DNA from: Sphingomonas yabuuchiae
GTDB lineage: Bacteria; Pseudomonadota; Alphaproteobacteria; Sphingomonadales; Sphingomonadaceae
Assembly (NCBI RefSeq): GCF_014199595.1
Contig: NZ_JACHNX010000017.1
Span: 1 to 64,000 of the forward strand
DNA: 64,000 bases
Direction of reading: 5' to 3'
Under the pieces are notes generated by a model. It searched no databases. It was given only the letters and a program-made list of their open reading frames with translations, and was not told where the DNA came from. Position numbers and translations under genes: made by a program. Below, one piece after another: positions 17,267 to 26,697 of the stretch (its first letter is position 1; the number at the start of each line of letters is the position of its first letter).

Positions 17267-17301
17267 TCATCGACCGGGCGGGCATGGCCTCCGGTCGATG
17301 A
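17267..17301 (+). terminator. rpsB-tsf intercistronic hairpin (possible attenuator)
   Basis: CATCGACCGG (17268-17277) pairs with CCGGTCGATG (17291-17300), extended by one further pair, giving an 11-bp stem around a 13-nt loop. No T tract follows, so it is not a full intrinsic terminator. It could tune the S2:EF-Ts ratio by partial termination or mRNA processing. A TTGACA lies just downstream at 17309-17314 and might start a separate tsf transcript. Confidence 0.5.
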
Positions 17302-17391
17302 CATCGGCTTGACATGCAAGCCGTGCTAAGGGCCGCCTCCGATGGGGCGGCCCTACCCGCATCCCCCTTTTCAGACAGAGGAAATCAGACA

Positions 17392-18327
17392 ATGGCCGAT
17401 ATCACCGCAGCGATGGTCAAGGACCTGCGCGAAAAGAGCGGCGCGGGCATGATGGACTGCAAGAAGGCGCTCAACGAAGCCGCTGGCGACATGGACGCCG
17501 CGCTGGATTGGCTGCGCACGAAGGGCCTGGCGGCCGCGCAGAAGAAGTCGAGCCGTACCGCAGCCGAAGGTCTGGTCGGCGTCGCCACCAGCGGCACCGT
17601 GGGCGCTGCCGTCGAAGTGAACTCGGAAACCGACTTCGTCGCCAAGAACGACCAGTTCCAGGCGTTCGTGAAGGACGTGACCGCGATCGCGCTGAAGACC
17701 AGCGACGACATCGAAGCGCTGAAGAACGAAGCGATGCCGCAGGGCGGTACCGTCGCCGAAGTGCTGACCAACAATGTCGCCACCATCGGTGAGAACCAGT
17801 CGCTGCGGCGCGCCAAGCGCCTCGAAGTGTCGAAGGGCGCGGTCGTGTCCTACGTCCACAATCAGCAGGCCCCGGGCCTGGGCAAGATCGGCGTGCTGGT
17901 CGCGCTGGAGTCGGAAGCCGCCGACGACGTGCTGCAGTCGCTGGGCCGTCAGCTGGCGATGCACATCGCCGCTGCCTTCCCCAAGGCGCTGAACGAGGAA
18001 GACCTGGACGAGGCCGAGATCGAGCGTGAGCGCGCGATCGCGACCGAAAAGGCCGCCGAATCGGGCAAGCCCGCCGACATCATCGCCAAGATGGTCGAAG
18101 GCGGCATCGCCAAGTACCGCAAGGAGCACGCGCTGGTCAGCCAGCTGTTCGTGATCGACGGCAAGACCAAGATCAGCGACGTCGTGGCGAAGGCCGGCAA
18201 GGACGCCGGTGCCGAGATCAAGCTGGTGGACTATGTCCGCTTCCAGCTGGGCGAAGGCATCGAGAAGGAAGCGTCGGACTTCGCGGCCGAAGTGGCCGCC
18301 GCGTCGGGCGTTCCGCAGAAGGCGTAA
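17392..18327 (+). CDS. tsf: Translation elongation factor Ts
   Basis: This 311-residue protein is the guanine nucleotide exchange factor for EF-Tu. It has the N-terminal UBA-like domain ([20 protein letters not shown]), the exchange-critical TDFVAKN motif near residue 80, and two core subdomains to residue 295. Start ATG 17392 follows a GAGGAAA ribosome binding site and begins the conserved [13 protein letters not shown]. It is partner of rpsB in the usual rpsB-tsf pair and is closed by a hairpin at 18366. Confidence 0.97.
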   Translation: MADITAAMVKDLREKSGAGMMDCKKALNEAAGDMDAALDWLRTKGLAAAQKKSSRTAAEGLVGVATSGTVGAAVEVNSETDFVAKNDQFQAFVKDVTAIALKTSDDIEALKNEAMPQGGTVAEVLTNNVATIGENQSLRRAKRLEVSKGAVVSYVHNQQAPGLGKIGVLVALESEAADDVLQSLGRQLAMHIAAAFPKALNEEDLDEAEIERERAIATEKAAESGKPADIIAKMVEGGIAKYRKEHALVSQLFVIDGKTKISDVVAKAGKDAGAEIKLVDYVRFQLGEGIEKEASDFAAEVAAASGVPQKA

Positions 18328-18365
18328 TGCCTCGCGCCGTTCCGTGATGGGACGGTAAGGGTAGA

Positions 18366-18398
18366 AGGGAGCGGCCGCCGCAAGGTAGCCGCTCCCTT
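18366..18398 (+). terminator. Probable terminator of rpsB-tsf
   Basis: AAGGGAGCGGC (18366-18376) pairs with GCCGCTCCCTT (18388-18398), an 11-bp stem, 39 nt after the tsf stop. The following T-rich stretch is short (TTTGCGTTT), so termination may be partial. Confidence 0.75.
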
Positions 18399-18420
18399 TG
18401 CGTTTGGGGTCTCTCCAAAT

Positions 18421-18550
18421 CCTCCCTGAGCTATGCTCGGGGAGGGGGGCCATCGCGCCAGCGATGGTGGAGGGGCGTGACGGACCGGCCATGCCCCTCC
18501 ACCACGCCCTGCGGGCGCGGTCCCCCTCCCCAAGCACAGCTTGGGGAGGA
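18421..18550. repeat. Intergenic palindromic repeat, family A copy 3
   Basis: CCTCCCTGAGCTATGCTCGGGGAGG opens and CCCTCCCCAAGCACAGCTTGGGGAGG closes the element, with an internal CCATCGCGCCAGCGATGG palindrome at about 18450-18467. It follows the tsf terminator and precedes pyrH, filling most of the 387-nt gap. Confidence 0.78.
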
Positions 18551-18714
18551 ATGGGTTTACCGTTCGCCCAACCTGAACGCGGGGCGGGGCAATGGATTGG
18601 GGCGGCTCGCCCATTGTCCCACGAAAATCCCCGCAACCCGCCGCTCCATGGTTGCCCGCTGGCCGGTCGCCGCCTAAGGTCCGCGCCACTTTCATCACCA
18701 AGATCCGAGAAACG

Positions 18715-19440
18715 ATGACCACCCCGCGCTTCAAACGTATCCTTCTGAAATTGTCGGGTGAGGTCCTGATGGGCGAGGGTGGCCTGGCCATCTCGCCAGA
18801 GATCACCGCGCGCGTCGCGCAGGAGATCGCCGATGTCCGCGCGCAGGGCTATGAGCTGTGCATCGTCGTGGGCGGCGGCAATATCTTCCGCGGCCTGTCG
18901 GCGGCGGCCAAGGGGATCGAGCGGGCGACCGCCGATTATATGGGCATGCTGGCGACCGTGATGAACGCGCTGGCGGTGCAGAACGCGCTGGAGCAGATCG
19001 GCGTCGACACCCGCGTGCAGTCGGCCATCCCGATGTCGAGCGTGTGCGAACCCTTTATCCGCCGCCGTGCCGAGCGGCATCTGGAAAAGGGCCGCGTCGT
19101 GATCTTCGCCGCCGGAGTCGGCTCGCCCTTCTTCACCACCGACAGCGGTGCCGCGCTGCGCGCCGCCGAGATGAAGTGCGATGCGCTGTTCAAGGGCACC
19201 AGCGTCGACGGCGTCTATGATGCCGATCCGAAGAAGGTGCCGACCGCGACCCGCTACGAAACCGTCACCTTCTCCAAGGTGCTGTCCGACGACCTGAAGG
19301 TCATGGACGCCTCGGCCATCGCGCTGTGCCGCGACAACAATATCCCGATCGTCGTCTTCAACATCCGCGAACATGGCAATTTCGGTGCCGTGCTGTCGGG
19401 CCAGGGTGTGTCGACGATCGTCCAGAACGCAGGAGCTTAA
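18715..19440 (+). CDS. pyrH: Uridylate kinase
   Basis: This 241-residue hexameric bacterial UMP kinase (amino acid kinase fold) phosphorylates UMP to UDP. It shows the N-terminal [15 protein letters not shown] phosphate-binding segment, VGGGNIFRG near residue 57, [14 protein letters not shown] near residue 78, and the C-terminal [20 protein letters not shown] region. ATG 18715 follows a GAGA ribosome binding site; upstream codons in frame are not conserved. frr begins 3 nt after its stop, so pyrH, frr and the genes that follow form one operon. Confidence 0.97.
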   Translation: MTTPRFKRILLKLSGEVLMGEGGLAISPEITARVAQEIADVRAQGYELCIVVGGGNIFRGLSAAAKGIERATADYMGMLATVMNALAVQNALEQIGVDTRVQSAIPMSSVCEPFIRRRAERHLEKGRVVIFAAGVGSPFFTTDSGAALRAAEMKCDALFKGTSVDGVYDADPKKVPTATRYETVTFSKVLSDDLKVMDASAIALCRDNNIPIVVFNIREHGNFGAVLSGQGVSTIVQNAGA

Positions 19441-19443
19441 ATC

Positions 19444-20001
19444 ATGGCAGCCTATGACAAGTCCGACCTCGAGCGCCGTATGCAGGGCGCGGTTGAATCG
19501 CTGAAGCACGACCTGAATGGTCTGCGCACCGGCCGCGCCTCGACGGCGCTGCTCGATCCGGTGACGGTCGAGGTATATGGCAGCCACATGCCGCTGAACC
19601 AGGTCGCCACCGTCTCCGCGCCCGAGCCGCGGATGCTGTCGGTGCAGGTGTGGGACAAGTCGAACGTGTCGTCGGTCGAAAAGGCGATCCGCTCGGCGGG
19701 TCTGGGCCTGAACCCGATCAATGACGGCCAGACGTTGCGCCTGCCGATCCCCGACCTGACCGAGGAGCGCCGCAAGGAGCTCGCCAAGCTGGCCGGCAAG
19801 TATGCCGAGGGCGCGCGCATCGCGGTGCGCAACGTGCGTCGCGACGGCATGGACAGCCTGAAGGTCGACGAGAAGAAGGGCGTCTTCGGCGAGGACGAGC
19901 GCAAGCGGCACGAGACCGAGGTGCAGAAGCTGACCGACGCCACCATCGCCGAGCTGGATGCAGCCGCGGCGGCCAAGGAAAAGGAAATCCTGGGCAAGTG
20001 A
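19444..20001 (+). CDS. frr: Ribosome recycling factor
   Basis: This 185-residue factor splits post-termination ribosomes together with EF-G. It begins with the three-helix bundle segment [26 protein letters not shown] and contains the conserved [28 protein letters not shown] region near residue 120. The length is exactly usual. It sits 3 nt after pyrH, and its stop overlaps the GTG start of uppS (GTGA). Confidence 0.97.
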   Translation: MAAYDKSDLERRMQGAVESLKHDLNGLRTGRASTALLDPVTVEVYGSHMPLNQVATVSAPEPRMLSVQVWDKSNVSSVEKAIRSAGLGLNPINDGQTLRLPIPDLTEERRKELAKLAGKYAEGARIAVRNVRRDGMDSLKVDEKKGVFGEDERKRHETEVQKLTDATIAELDAAAAAKEKEILGK

Positions 20002-20759
20002 GTCCTCCGGCCGCCTCGGCCCAGACGGCTCTGGGGTCGCTGGTGGCCGTGCCCGATACGGGTGCGGTCCCGCGTCACGTCGCGATCATCATGGACGGCA
20101 ATGGCCGCTGGGCCAAACGCCGTCTGCTCCCCCGCTTCGCCGGTCACAAGGCCGGGGTCGATGCCGTGCGCCGGATCGCGCGTGCGGCGCGGGCGATGGG
20201 GATCGAGGCGCTGACGCTTTATGCCTTCTCGTCGGAGAATTGGCGGCGGCCCGAGACCGAGATCAGCGACCTGATGGGCCTGTTGCGCATCTTCCTGCGC
20301 AAGGACCTGGCCGAGCTGGTGTCGGACAATGTCCGGTTGCGGGTGATCGGCGACTATCGTCGTTTCCCCGCCGACCTCGTGGCGCTGATCGACGATGCGA
20401 TCGAGCGTACGGCGGGCAACAGCGGTCCGGTCCTCGCCATCGCGCTGAATTACGGGGCGCAAGCGGAACTGGTCGAGGCGACCCGGCGGCTGGCCCGCAA
20501 GGTCGCGGCCGGAGAGATGACGGCGGAGGCGATCACCCCGGAGGCGATCGAGGGCGAGTTGCAGACCAACGGCCTGCCGCCGCTCGACCTGGTGATCCGC
20601 ACCTCGGGCGAGCAGCGCCTGTCCAACTTCCTGCTGTGGCAGGCGGCCTATGCCGAGCTGCTGTTCGTCGACACGCTCTGGCCCGATTTCGACGAGACGG
20701 CGCTGGCCGATGCGGTGGCCGAGTTCGGCCGACGACACCGGCGTTTCGGCGGCCTGTGA
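19998..20759 (+). CDS. uppS: Isoprenyl transferase (undecaprenyl diphosphate synthase)
   Basis: This 253-residue cis-prenyltransferase condenses isopentenyl diphosphate onto farnesyl diphosphate to make the C55 lipid carrier for peptidoglycan. It shows [16 protein letters not shown] with the catalytic Asp near residue 34, SSENWRRP near residue 81, and the C-terminal [19 protein letters not shown]. The GTG start overlaps the frr stop by 4 nt, which is preferred over later starts. It precedes cdsA with another GTGA overlap. Confidence 0.95.
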   Translation: MSPPAASAQTALGSLVAVPDTGAVPRHVAIIMDGNGRWAKRRLLPRFAGHKAGVDAVRRIARAARAMGIEALTLYAFSSENWRRPETEISDLMGLLRIFLRKDLAELVSDNVRLRVIGDYRRFPADLVALIDDAIERTAGNSGPVLAIALNYGAQAELVEATRRLARKVAAGEMTAEAITPEAIEGELQTNGLPPLDLVIRTSGEQRLSNFLLWQAAYAELLFVDTLWPDFDETALADAVAEFGRRHRRFGGL

Positions 20760-21592
20760 CCGATGCTAAATCCCCCAAGGCCGGAGCGCCCGAAGCGGCC
20801 CCGGCCAACCCGCCCGCGTCCGGCATGTCGAACCTGACCAAGCGGGTGCTGGCCAGCATCGTGATGATCGCAGTGGCCAGCGTTTCGCTCCTGCTAGGCG
20901 GTCTGGCCTTCTGGCTGCTGGCCGTCGTCGTTGCGCTGTTCATGATGGCCGAATGGTCGGACCTGTTGAAGGTCGATGCCAAGCAGAAGCGGCTGGCCCA
21001 GTTCGCGCTGTCGGTGCCGCTGGCCATCATGGCGCCCGGGCTGGCGGCCGGGCCGGGCTTTTTCGCGCTGGGGCTGATCGCGGCGACCTTCTTCTTCCTG
21101 ACCATCGTGTCGCGCCGCCCGGAGTTCGGGGCAGGGGCCCTTTATGTCGGGTTGCCCGTCTTCTCGCTGCTGGCGATCCGGCTGCATGACGACGGGCTGG
21201 TGCTGTCGCTCTGGTCGATGGCGATCGTCTGGGCCTGTGACAGCGGGGCGTTCTTCGTCGGGCGGCAGTTCGGCGGGCCGAAGCTGGCCCCCAGCATCAG
21301 CCCGGCCAAGACCTGGTCTGGCCTGATCGGCGGTGTGGCGGCGGCGACGTTGCTGGCGGTGCTGATGCGCTGGGCGCATGGCCTGCCGGTGCATCTGGTC
21401 ATCGCGACGCCGGTGCTGGCGGTGCTGGCGCAGATGGGTGACCTGTTCGAGAGCGCGCTGAAGCGGCGCGCAGGCGTCAAGGACAGCGGTAACGTGCTGC
21501 CCGGTCATGGCGGCGTGATGGACCGGCTGGACGGCATCGTGCCGGTCGCGCCGATCGCCGCGCTGCTGATCCTCCTGCCGGACCTGTTCTGA
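20756..21592 (+). CDS. cdsA: Phosphatidate cytidylyltransferase
   Basis: This 278-residue polytopic enzyme makes CDP-diacylglycerol from phosphatidic acid and CTP. The family signature is complete at the C-terminal side: SALKRRAGVKDSGNVLPGHG followed by GVMDRLD. About six to seven transmembrane helices precede it. The start is placed at GTG 20756 because it overlaps the uppS stop (GTGA) like its neighbours; an internal ATG at 20825 would lose a proline-rich cytoplasmic tail of 23 residues. The product feeds PssA at 15 kb. Confidence 0.92.
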   Translation: MTDAKSPKAGAPEAAPANPPASGMSNLTKRVLASIVMIAVASVSLLLGGLAFWLLAVVVALFMMAEWSDLLKVDAKQKRLAQFALSVPLAIMAPGLAAGPGFFALGLIAATFFFLTIVSRRPEFGAGALYVGLPVFSLLAIRLHDDGLVLSLWSMAIVWACDSGAFFVGRQFGGPKLAPSISPAKTWSGLIGGVAAATLLAVLMRWAHGLPVHLVIATPVLAVLAQMGDLFESALKRRAGVKDSGNVLPGHGGVMDRLDGIVPVAPIAALLILLPDLF

Positions 21593-22749
21593 TGCGTAGC
21601 GTAACCATTTTGGGGGCGACCGGATCGGTCGGCACCTCGACGCTGGACCTGATCGAGCGTGAGCCCGATCGTTACCGCGTCCGTGCGCTGACCGCCAATT
21701 GTGACGTCGCCAAGCTGGCGGCGGCGGCGAAGCGGACCCACGCCGAACTGGCGGTCGTGGCGGACGAAAGCTGCCTGCCCGATCTCCGGGCGGCGCTGGC
21801 CGGAACCGAAACCCGCGTAGCGGGCGGTCGCGCGGCGGTGATCGAGGCGGCGGCCCTGCACGCCGACTGGACGATGGGTGCCATCGTCGGTTGCGCCGGG
21901 CTGGAACCCGCCATGGCCGCCATCGCCAATGGCGGCACGGTGGTGCTCGCCAACAAGGAGCCGCTGGTGTCGGCGGGCGAGGTGGTGCTGGCGGCGGCGG
22001 CCAAGGCGGGGGCGACGCTGCTCCCGGCCGACAGCGAGCATAACGCCATCTATCAATGTTTCGACTTCGAACGGCCCGAGCGGGTGCGCCGGATCGTCCT
22101 GACCGCCAGTGGCGGCCCGTTCCGCCAGTCTACGACCGAAGAGATGCGCCGCGTTACCCCCGAACAGGCGGTGGCGCATCCCAACTGGTCGATGGGTGCC
22201 AAGATCTCGGTCGACTCGGCGACGATGATGAACAAGGGGCTGGAACTGATCGAGGCGGCGCGCCTGTTCCCGGTCCCCTCCGACCGGATCGAGATCGTGC
22301 TGCATCCGCAGTCGGTGATCCACTCGGCGGTCGATTATGTCGACGGCTCGATGCTGGCGCAGCTGGGGCCGTCGGATATGCGTGTCCCAATCGCGCATTG
22401 CCTGGCCTGGCCCGACCGGATGCCGACGCCGATGGCCCCGCTCGACCTGGTCGCGCTGGGGCGGATGGACTTCGCCGCGCCCGATCCGGTGCGCTTCCCC
22501 GCGCTGCGCTTGGCACGGGCCGCGCTGGAGGCGGGCGGGGCGGCTCCGGCCATCCTCAATGCCGCGAACGAGATTGCGGTGGCGGCTTTTCTTGCGCGGC
22601 GCATCGGCTTCCTCGAAATTGCCGCAATCGTCGAGGATGTTCTCCATCGCTACGACCCCGCCCCACCGGAGTCGCTCGATGCGGTGATCGCGATCGATGC
22701 GGAGACCAGGGCAATAACGGCCGAGCGCGTTGAGGATTGCGTCGTTTGA
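21592..22749 (+). CDS. dxr: 1-deoxy-D-xylulose 5-phosphate reductoisomerase
   Basis: This 385-residue NADPH enzyme makes MEP in the second step of the non-mevalonate isoprenoid pathway. It has the dinucleotide-binding GATGSVGTSTLDLI at the N terminus, ANKEPLVSAG near residue 122, the metal- and substrate-binding LLPADSEHNAIYQC near residue 145, and TASGGPFR. Its ATG overlaps the cdsA stop by one base (TGATG). Dxs, the preceding enzyme of the pathway, is encoded at 55.1 kb. Confidence 0.97.
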   Translation: MRSVTILGATGSVGTSTLDLIEREPDRYRVRALTANCDVAKLAAAAKRTHAELAVVADESCLPDLRAALAGTETRVAGGRAAVIEAAALHADWTMGAIVGCAGLEPAMAAIANGGTVVLANKEPLVSAGEVVLAAAAKAGATLLPADSEHNAIYQCFDFERPERVRRIVLTASGGPFRQSTTEEMRRVTPEQAVAHPNWSMGAKISVDSATMMNKGLELIEAARLFPVPSDRIEIVLHPQSVIHSAVDYVDGSMLAQLGPSDMRVPIAHCLAWPDRMPTPMAPLDLVALGRMDFAAPDPVRFPALRLARAALEAGGAAPAILNAANEIAVAAFLARRIGFLEIAAIVEDVLHRYDPAPPESLDAVIAIDAETRAITAERVEDCVV

Positions 22750-23882
22750 TCGAAACCCCCGGCCTGTTGTTGACCATCCTGGCCTTTGTCCTTGCCCTCG
22801 GCCCGCTCGTGTTCGTGCACGAGATGGGGCATTATCTCGCAGGACGGTTGTTCGGCGTGAAGGCCGAGACCTTCTCCGTCGGTTTCTGGCGCGAGATCGC
22901 CGGTTTCACCGACAAGCGCGATACGCGGTGGAAGATCGGCTGGCTGCCGCTGGGCGGTTACGTGAAGTTCGCGGGCGACATGAACCCGGCCAGCCAGCCC
23001 GATGCCGCCTGGCTGTCGCTGCCGCCCGAGGAGCGCGCCCGCACCTTCCAGGCCAAGCCGGTGTGGCAGCGCGCGATCATCGTCGCGGCGGGCCCGGCGA
23101 TCAATTTCGCCGCCGCCATCCTGATCCTGGCGGGCTTTGCCTATGCCTATGGCGAGGCGGTGGTGCCGCCCGTCGTGGGACAGATCATGCCCGGCAGCGC
23201 GGCGGCAGCGACCTCGCTTCGCCCCGGTGACCGGGTGACGGCGATCGACGACCGTGCCGTCACCGACTTCGCCGATATCGCGCGCTATGTGCAGATTCGC
23301 GCCGGGGACCGGGTGACGATCGCGGCGACGCGCGGCGGCACGCCCTTCACCACCAGCGCGACGATCGGCACCGAGGAACAGCGCGACCGCTTCGGCAACA
23401 GCTATCGCATCGGCCGTCTGGGCCTGCGCGGTGCCGGTACGGTCGATATCCGGCCGGTCAGCCTGCTGCGCGCACCCGTGGTGGCGGTCCAGCGTACCGG
23501 CGAGATCGTCCGCATGATGGTCGAGACGCTGGGCCAGGTGATTTCGGGCCGCCGCTCGGTTAAGGAACTGGGCGGACCGGTGTCCATTGCGAAAGTGTCG
23601 GGCGAGCAGATGTCGCTGGGCCTCGACGCGTTCGTTTTCTTCGTGGCGCTGGTGTCCATCAATCTGGGGTTCATCAACCTCTTGCCAGTGCCGATGCTGG
23701 ATGGCGGTCATCTTCTCTTCTATGCGATCGAAGCGGTACGGCGACGCCCCCTGGAGCCGGTGGCTCAGGAATGGGCATTCCGTGGCGGCATGATCGCGAT
23801 CCTGGCCCTGATGCTCTTCGTAACGTTCAACGATCTGGGCAATTTGGGGCTGTGGAAAAATATCCGCAGCTTGATCGGCTGA
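22746..23882 (+). CDS. rseP: Site-2 membrane metalloprotease RseP
   Basis: This 378-residue zinc metalloprotease of the inner membrane cuts anti-sigma factors and signal peptides within the membrane. The active site HEMGH is at about residues 25-29 within the first helix. One PDZ domain spans about residues 120-195, and the second catalytic motif LLPVPMLDGGH lies near residue 318. TTG 22746 is preferred to TTG 22737: it forms a TTGA overlap with the dxr stop, and the GAGG at 22732 is 10 nt upstream, whereas it would touch the earlier codon. Confidence 0.93.
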   Translation: MIETPGLLLTILAFVLALGPLVFVHEMGHYLAGRLFGVKAETFSVGFWREIAGFTDKRDTRWKIGWLPLGGYVKFAGDMNPASQPDAAWLSLPPEERARTFQAKPVWQRAIIVAAGPAINFAAAILILAGFAYAYGEAVVPPVVGQIMPGSAAAATSLRPGDRVTAIDDRAVTDFADIARYVQIRAGDRVTIAATRGGTPFTTSATIGTEEQRDRFGNSYRIGRLGLRGAGTVDIRPVSLLRAPVVAVQRTGEIVRMMVETLGQVISGRRSVKELGGPVSIAKVSGEQMSLGLDAFVFFVALVSINLGFINLLPVPMLDGGHLLFYAIEAVRRRPLEPVAQEWAFRGGMIAILALMLFVTFNDLGNLGLWKNIRSLIG

Positions 23883-23952
23883 CGCCGATGGGGCAGGGCG
23901 CGACGACGACAGGGGTCGGTTCGACTTTTCTGGGGTGGGTTTGGTGACAGCA

Positions 23953-26697
23953 ATGACGGGTATGAAGACTGTGCGCGCGGGCGCCATGCTGCTGGCGGGC
24001 ACGATGCTGTCGGGTGTTCCCGTCATGGCGCAGACCGCGCCTGCCGCGCCGAGCGCGGGGGCCGGTGCTGCCCCGACGCAGGCCGTGGCGCCTGCGCCGG
24101 TGCGCACGATCAAGACGCTGCGGGTCGAAGGCGCCCAGCGTATCGAGCCCGAAACGGTGTTGTCCTACACCAAGCTGCGGGTCGGCATTCCCTATACCCC
24201 GGAAACGCTCGACCAGGCGCTGAAGGACCTTCAGGCGTCCGAGCTGTTCGCCGACTTCTCGATCTCCGGCGTGGAGACGGGCGACATCGTGCTGCGCGTG
24301 CGCGAGAACCCGATCATCAACCGGGTCATCCTGGAGGGCAACAAGCGCCTGAAGGAAGACAAGATCAAGAAGGAGATCAAGCTGTCTCCCCGCCAGATCT
24401 TCACCCGCACTGCGGTTCGCCAGGACGTGGCGCGCATCGTCGAGCTGTACCGCCGCCAGGGCCGGTTCGGCGCGGTGGTCGAGCCGAAGATGGTCAATCT
24501 CGACCAGAACCGCGTCGACGTGGTGTTCGAGATCAGCGAAGGGCCGAAGTCCAAGGTCCGCCAGATCAATATCATCGGCAACGAGAAGTTCTCCGACGAC
24601 GAACTGCGCGGTGCGATGTACACCAAGCAGTCGCGCTGGTTCCGTTTCCTGTCCTCGGCCACCAGCTATGACCAGGATCGCCTGGCCGCCGACCAGCAGA
24701 AGCTGCGCCTGTTCTACCTGACCAACGGCTATGCCGATTTCCGGGTGACGAGCGCGGTCGCCGAGCTGACGCCGGACAAGAAGGACTTCATCATCACCTA
24801 TGTGGTGGAGGAAGGTCCTCGCTATAAGTTCGGCGACGTCAAGGTCGACAGCCAGATACGCGACTTCGACAATGAGAAGCTTGCCCAGTCGCTGCCCATG
24901 AAGAAGGGCGACTGGTACAATGCCAAGCTGATCGAGGACTCGATCGACAGCCTCAGCCAGACGGCGGGCCTGTTCGGCTATGCCTTCACCGATGTGAACC
25001 CCGACTTCCAGCGTGACAAGGACACGCTGACGATGGCGATCACCTTCAACATCGCCGAGGCCAAGCGGACCTATGTCGAGCGGATCGACATCAACGGCAA
25101 CACGCAGACGCAGGACAAGGTCGTCCGCCGCGAAATCCGCGTGGCCGAGGGTGACGCCTTCAACAGCTTCCAGGTCCGCCGCAGCCAGGATCGCATCAAC
25201 TCGCTCGGCTATTTCCAGGAAAAGCTGGAGATCAAGCAGAACCCCGGCTCGACGCCCGACCGCATCGTGCTGGAAACCAATGTCGAGGAACAGTCGACCG
25301 GCTCGCTCCAGCTGTCGGCCGGTTACTCGTCGCTGGAACGCTTCATCATCCAGGCGAACATCACCCAGCGCAACTTCCGCGGCAAGGGCCAGGAACTCCG
25401 CGCAGGCGTGAACTATTCGGCCTATTCCAAGTCGATCGAACTGGGCTTCACCGAGCCTTATGTGTTCGACAAGAATATCGCGCTGGGCGTCGACGTGTTC
25501 CGCCGCGACTTCAACTCGTTCAACTATCTGGGAACCACCCGCCAGACGACCTACAGTCAGGTGTCGACCGGCTTCCAGGTGCGCGCGGGCGTGCCGCTGA
25601 CCGAATATTGGTCGCTGTCGGGTCGCTATGGCCTGACCTATGACCAAGTTGGCCTGGACGCGTCGTTCTTCAATGCGGACGGCACCTGTAACTTCCAGCA
25701 GGCGGGTCGCTATCTCTGCGACTCGATCGGCAATCGCTGGACCTCGTCGGTCGGCTACTCGCTGATCTATGACAGCCTGAACAGCCGCCTGCGTCCGACC
25801 GCCGGGCATCGCTTCTCGTTCAGCCAGGACTTCGCCGGTCTGGGCGGCGACGTGAAGTATATCCGCACCCGCGCGGAAGGCGCCAAGTTCAAGGGGCTGG
25901 GCAAGGGCTTCGTCTTCTCGATCCTGGGCGAGGGCGGTTACATCCACTCGCTCGAGGGCAGCCGTGGTCCGGGCATCGATCCGGTCCGTATCGTCGACCG
26001 CTTCTATCTGGGCGAGCCGCAGTTCCGCGGCTTCGACATTCGCGGCGTCGGTCCGCGCGTGCTGCGCGTGCCCTATGTCATCGGCAACGACGGCAGCCAG
26101 TCGCTGAGCAAGGACCGCCAGCAGTTCGTCGACGACGCACTGGGTGGCCGAGCTTACTATCTGGCGCGTGCGGAGCTGGAAATCCCGTTGGGTTCAGGTG
26201 CGCGTGAGATGGGCCTGCGCCCCAGCGTCTATGTCCAGGCCGGCAGCCTGTGGGGCGTCACCCGCCCGCTGGCCTCGCTCAACTTCCCGCAGGCGAAGGA
26301 CGCCAACGGCAATCTGCTGTTCAACAAGGACGGCTCGCCGACGCTGGCGCCGGTCGCCCAGACCGACGCACAGGGGCGCCCGCTGTTTCAGGTGCCCACC
26401 AATGACAGCACGACGGCAGACAAGACGGCGGGCCTCACCACCACCTGCCAGACCGGCTACTCCGCGACGCTGGGTGGCGCCTGCTCCGGCGGGACGGCCA
26501 ACATCGCGCTCCAGAACACCAACTATGCCCAGGAACAATTCTATCTCGGCACCTGGAAGCCGCGCGTGTCGATCGGCATCGGTGTGAACTGGAATTCACC
26601 ATTCGGACCGCTGCGCATCGACCTTGCCAAGGCATTGGTGACGCAGCCGGGCGACGACCCCAAGCTCATTACTTTCAACGTAGGGACGCAGTTCTGA
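23953..26697 (+). CDS. bamA: Outer membrane protein assembly factor BamA
   Basis: This protein of about 914 residues is the central subunit of the beta-barrel assembly machine. After a signal peptide (cut near VMAQ-TAP) there are five POTRA domains (about residues 48-430; for example VILEGNKRLKEDKIKKEI and INIIGNEKFSDDELR) and a 16-stranded Omp85 barrel ending in Phe (FNVGTQF). A loop of about 100 residues near the C terminus, with a Cys pair and two DANGN/DAQGR-type repeats, is larger than in E. coli. The start is uncertain: GTG 23935 or 23944 and ATG 23962 are also in frame. Confidence 0.95.
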   Translation: MTGMKTVRAGAMLLAGTMLSGVPVMAQTAPAAPSAGAGAAPTQAVAPAPVRTIKTLRVEGAQRIEPETVLSYTKLRVGIPYTPETLDQALKDLQASELFADFSISGVETGDIVLRVRENPIINRVILEGNKRLKEDKIKKEIKLSPRQIFTRTAVRQDVARIVELYRRQGRFGAVVEPKMVNLDQNRVDVVFEISEGPKSKVRQINIIGNEKFSDDELRGAMYTKQSRWFRFLSSATSYDQDRLAADQQKLRLFYLTNGYADFRVTSAVAELTPDKKDFIITYVVEEGPRYKFGDVKVDSQIRDFDNEKLAQSLPMKKGDWYNAKLIEDSIDSLSQTAGLFGYAFTDVNPDFQRDKDTLTMAITFNIAEAKRTYVERIDINGNTQTQDKVVRREIRVAEGDAFNSFQVRRSQDRINSLGYFQEKLEIKQNPGSTPDRIVLETNVEEQSTGSLQLSAGYSSLERFIIQANITQRNFRGKGQELRAGVNYSAYSKSIELGFTEPYVFDKNIALGVDVFRRDFNSFNYLGTTRQTTYSQVSTGFQVRAGVPLTEYWSLSGRYGLTYDQVGLDASFFNADGTCNFQQAGRYLCDSIGNRWTSSVGYSLIYDSLNSRLRPTAGHRFSFSQDFAGLGGDVKYIRTRAEGAKFKGLGKGFVFSILGEGGYIHSLEGSRGPGIDPVRIVDRFYLGEPQFRGFDIRGVGPRVLRVPYVIGNDGSQSLSKDRQQFVDDALGGRAYYLARAELEIPLGSGAREMGLRPSVYVQAGSLWGVTRPLASLNFPQAKDANGNLLFNKDGSPTLAPVAQTDAQGRPLFQVPTNDSTTADKTAGLTTTCQTGYSATLGGACSGGTANIALQNTNYAQEQFYLGTWKPRVSIGIGVNWNSPFGPLRIDLAKALVTQPGDDPKLITFNVGTQF

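Noticed and set aside
17371..19911. 846-codon open frame antisense to tsf, pyrH and frr
   Set aside because: High-GC genes leave long open frames on the other strand. The frame crosses three well-conserved genes and an intergenic repeat, and its translation is Arg/His/Asp-rich without domains.
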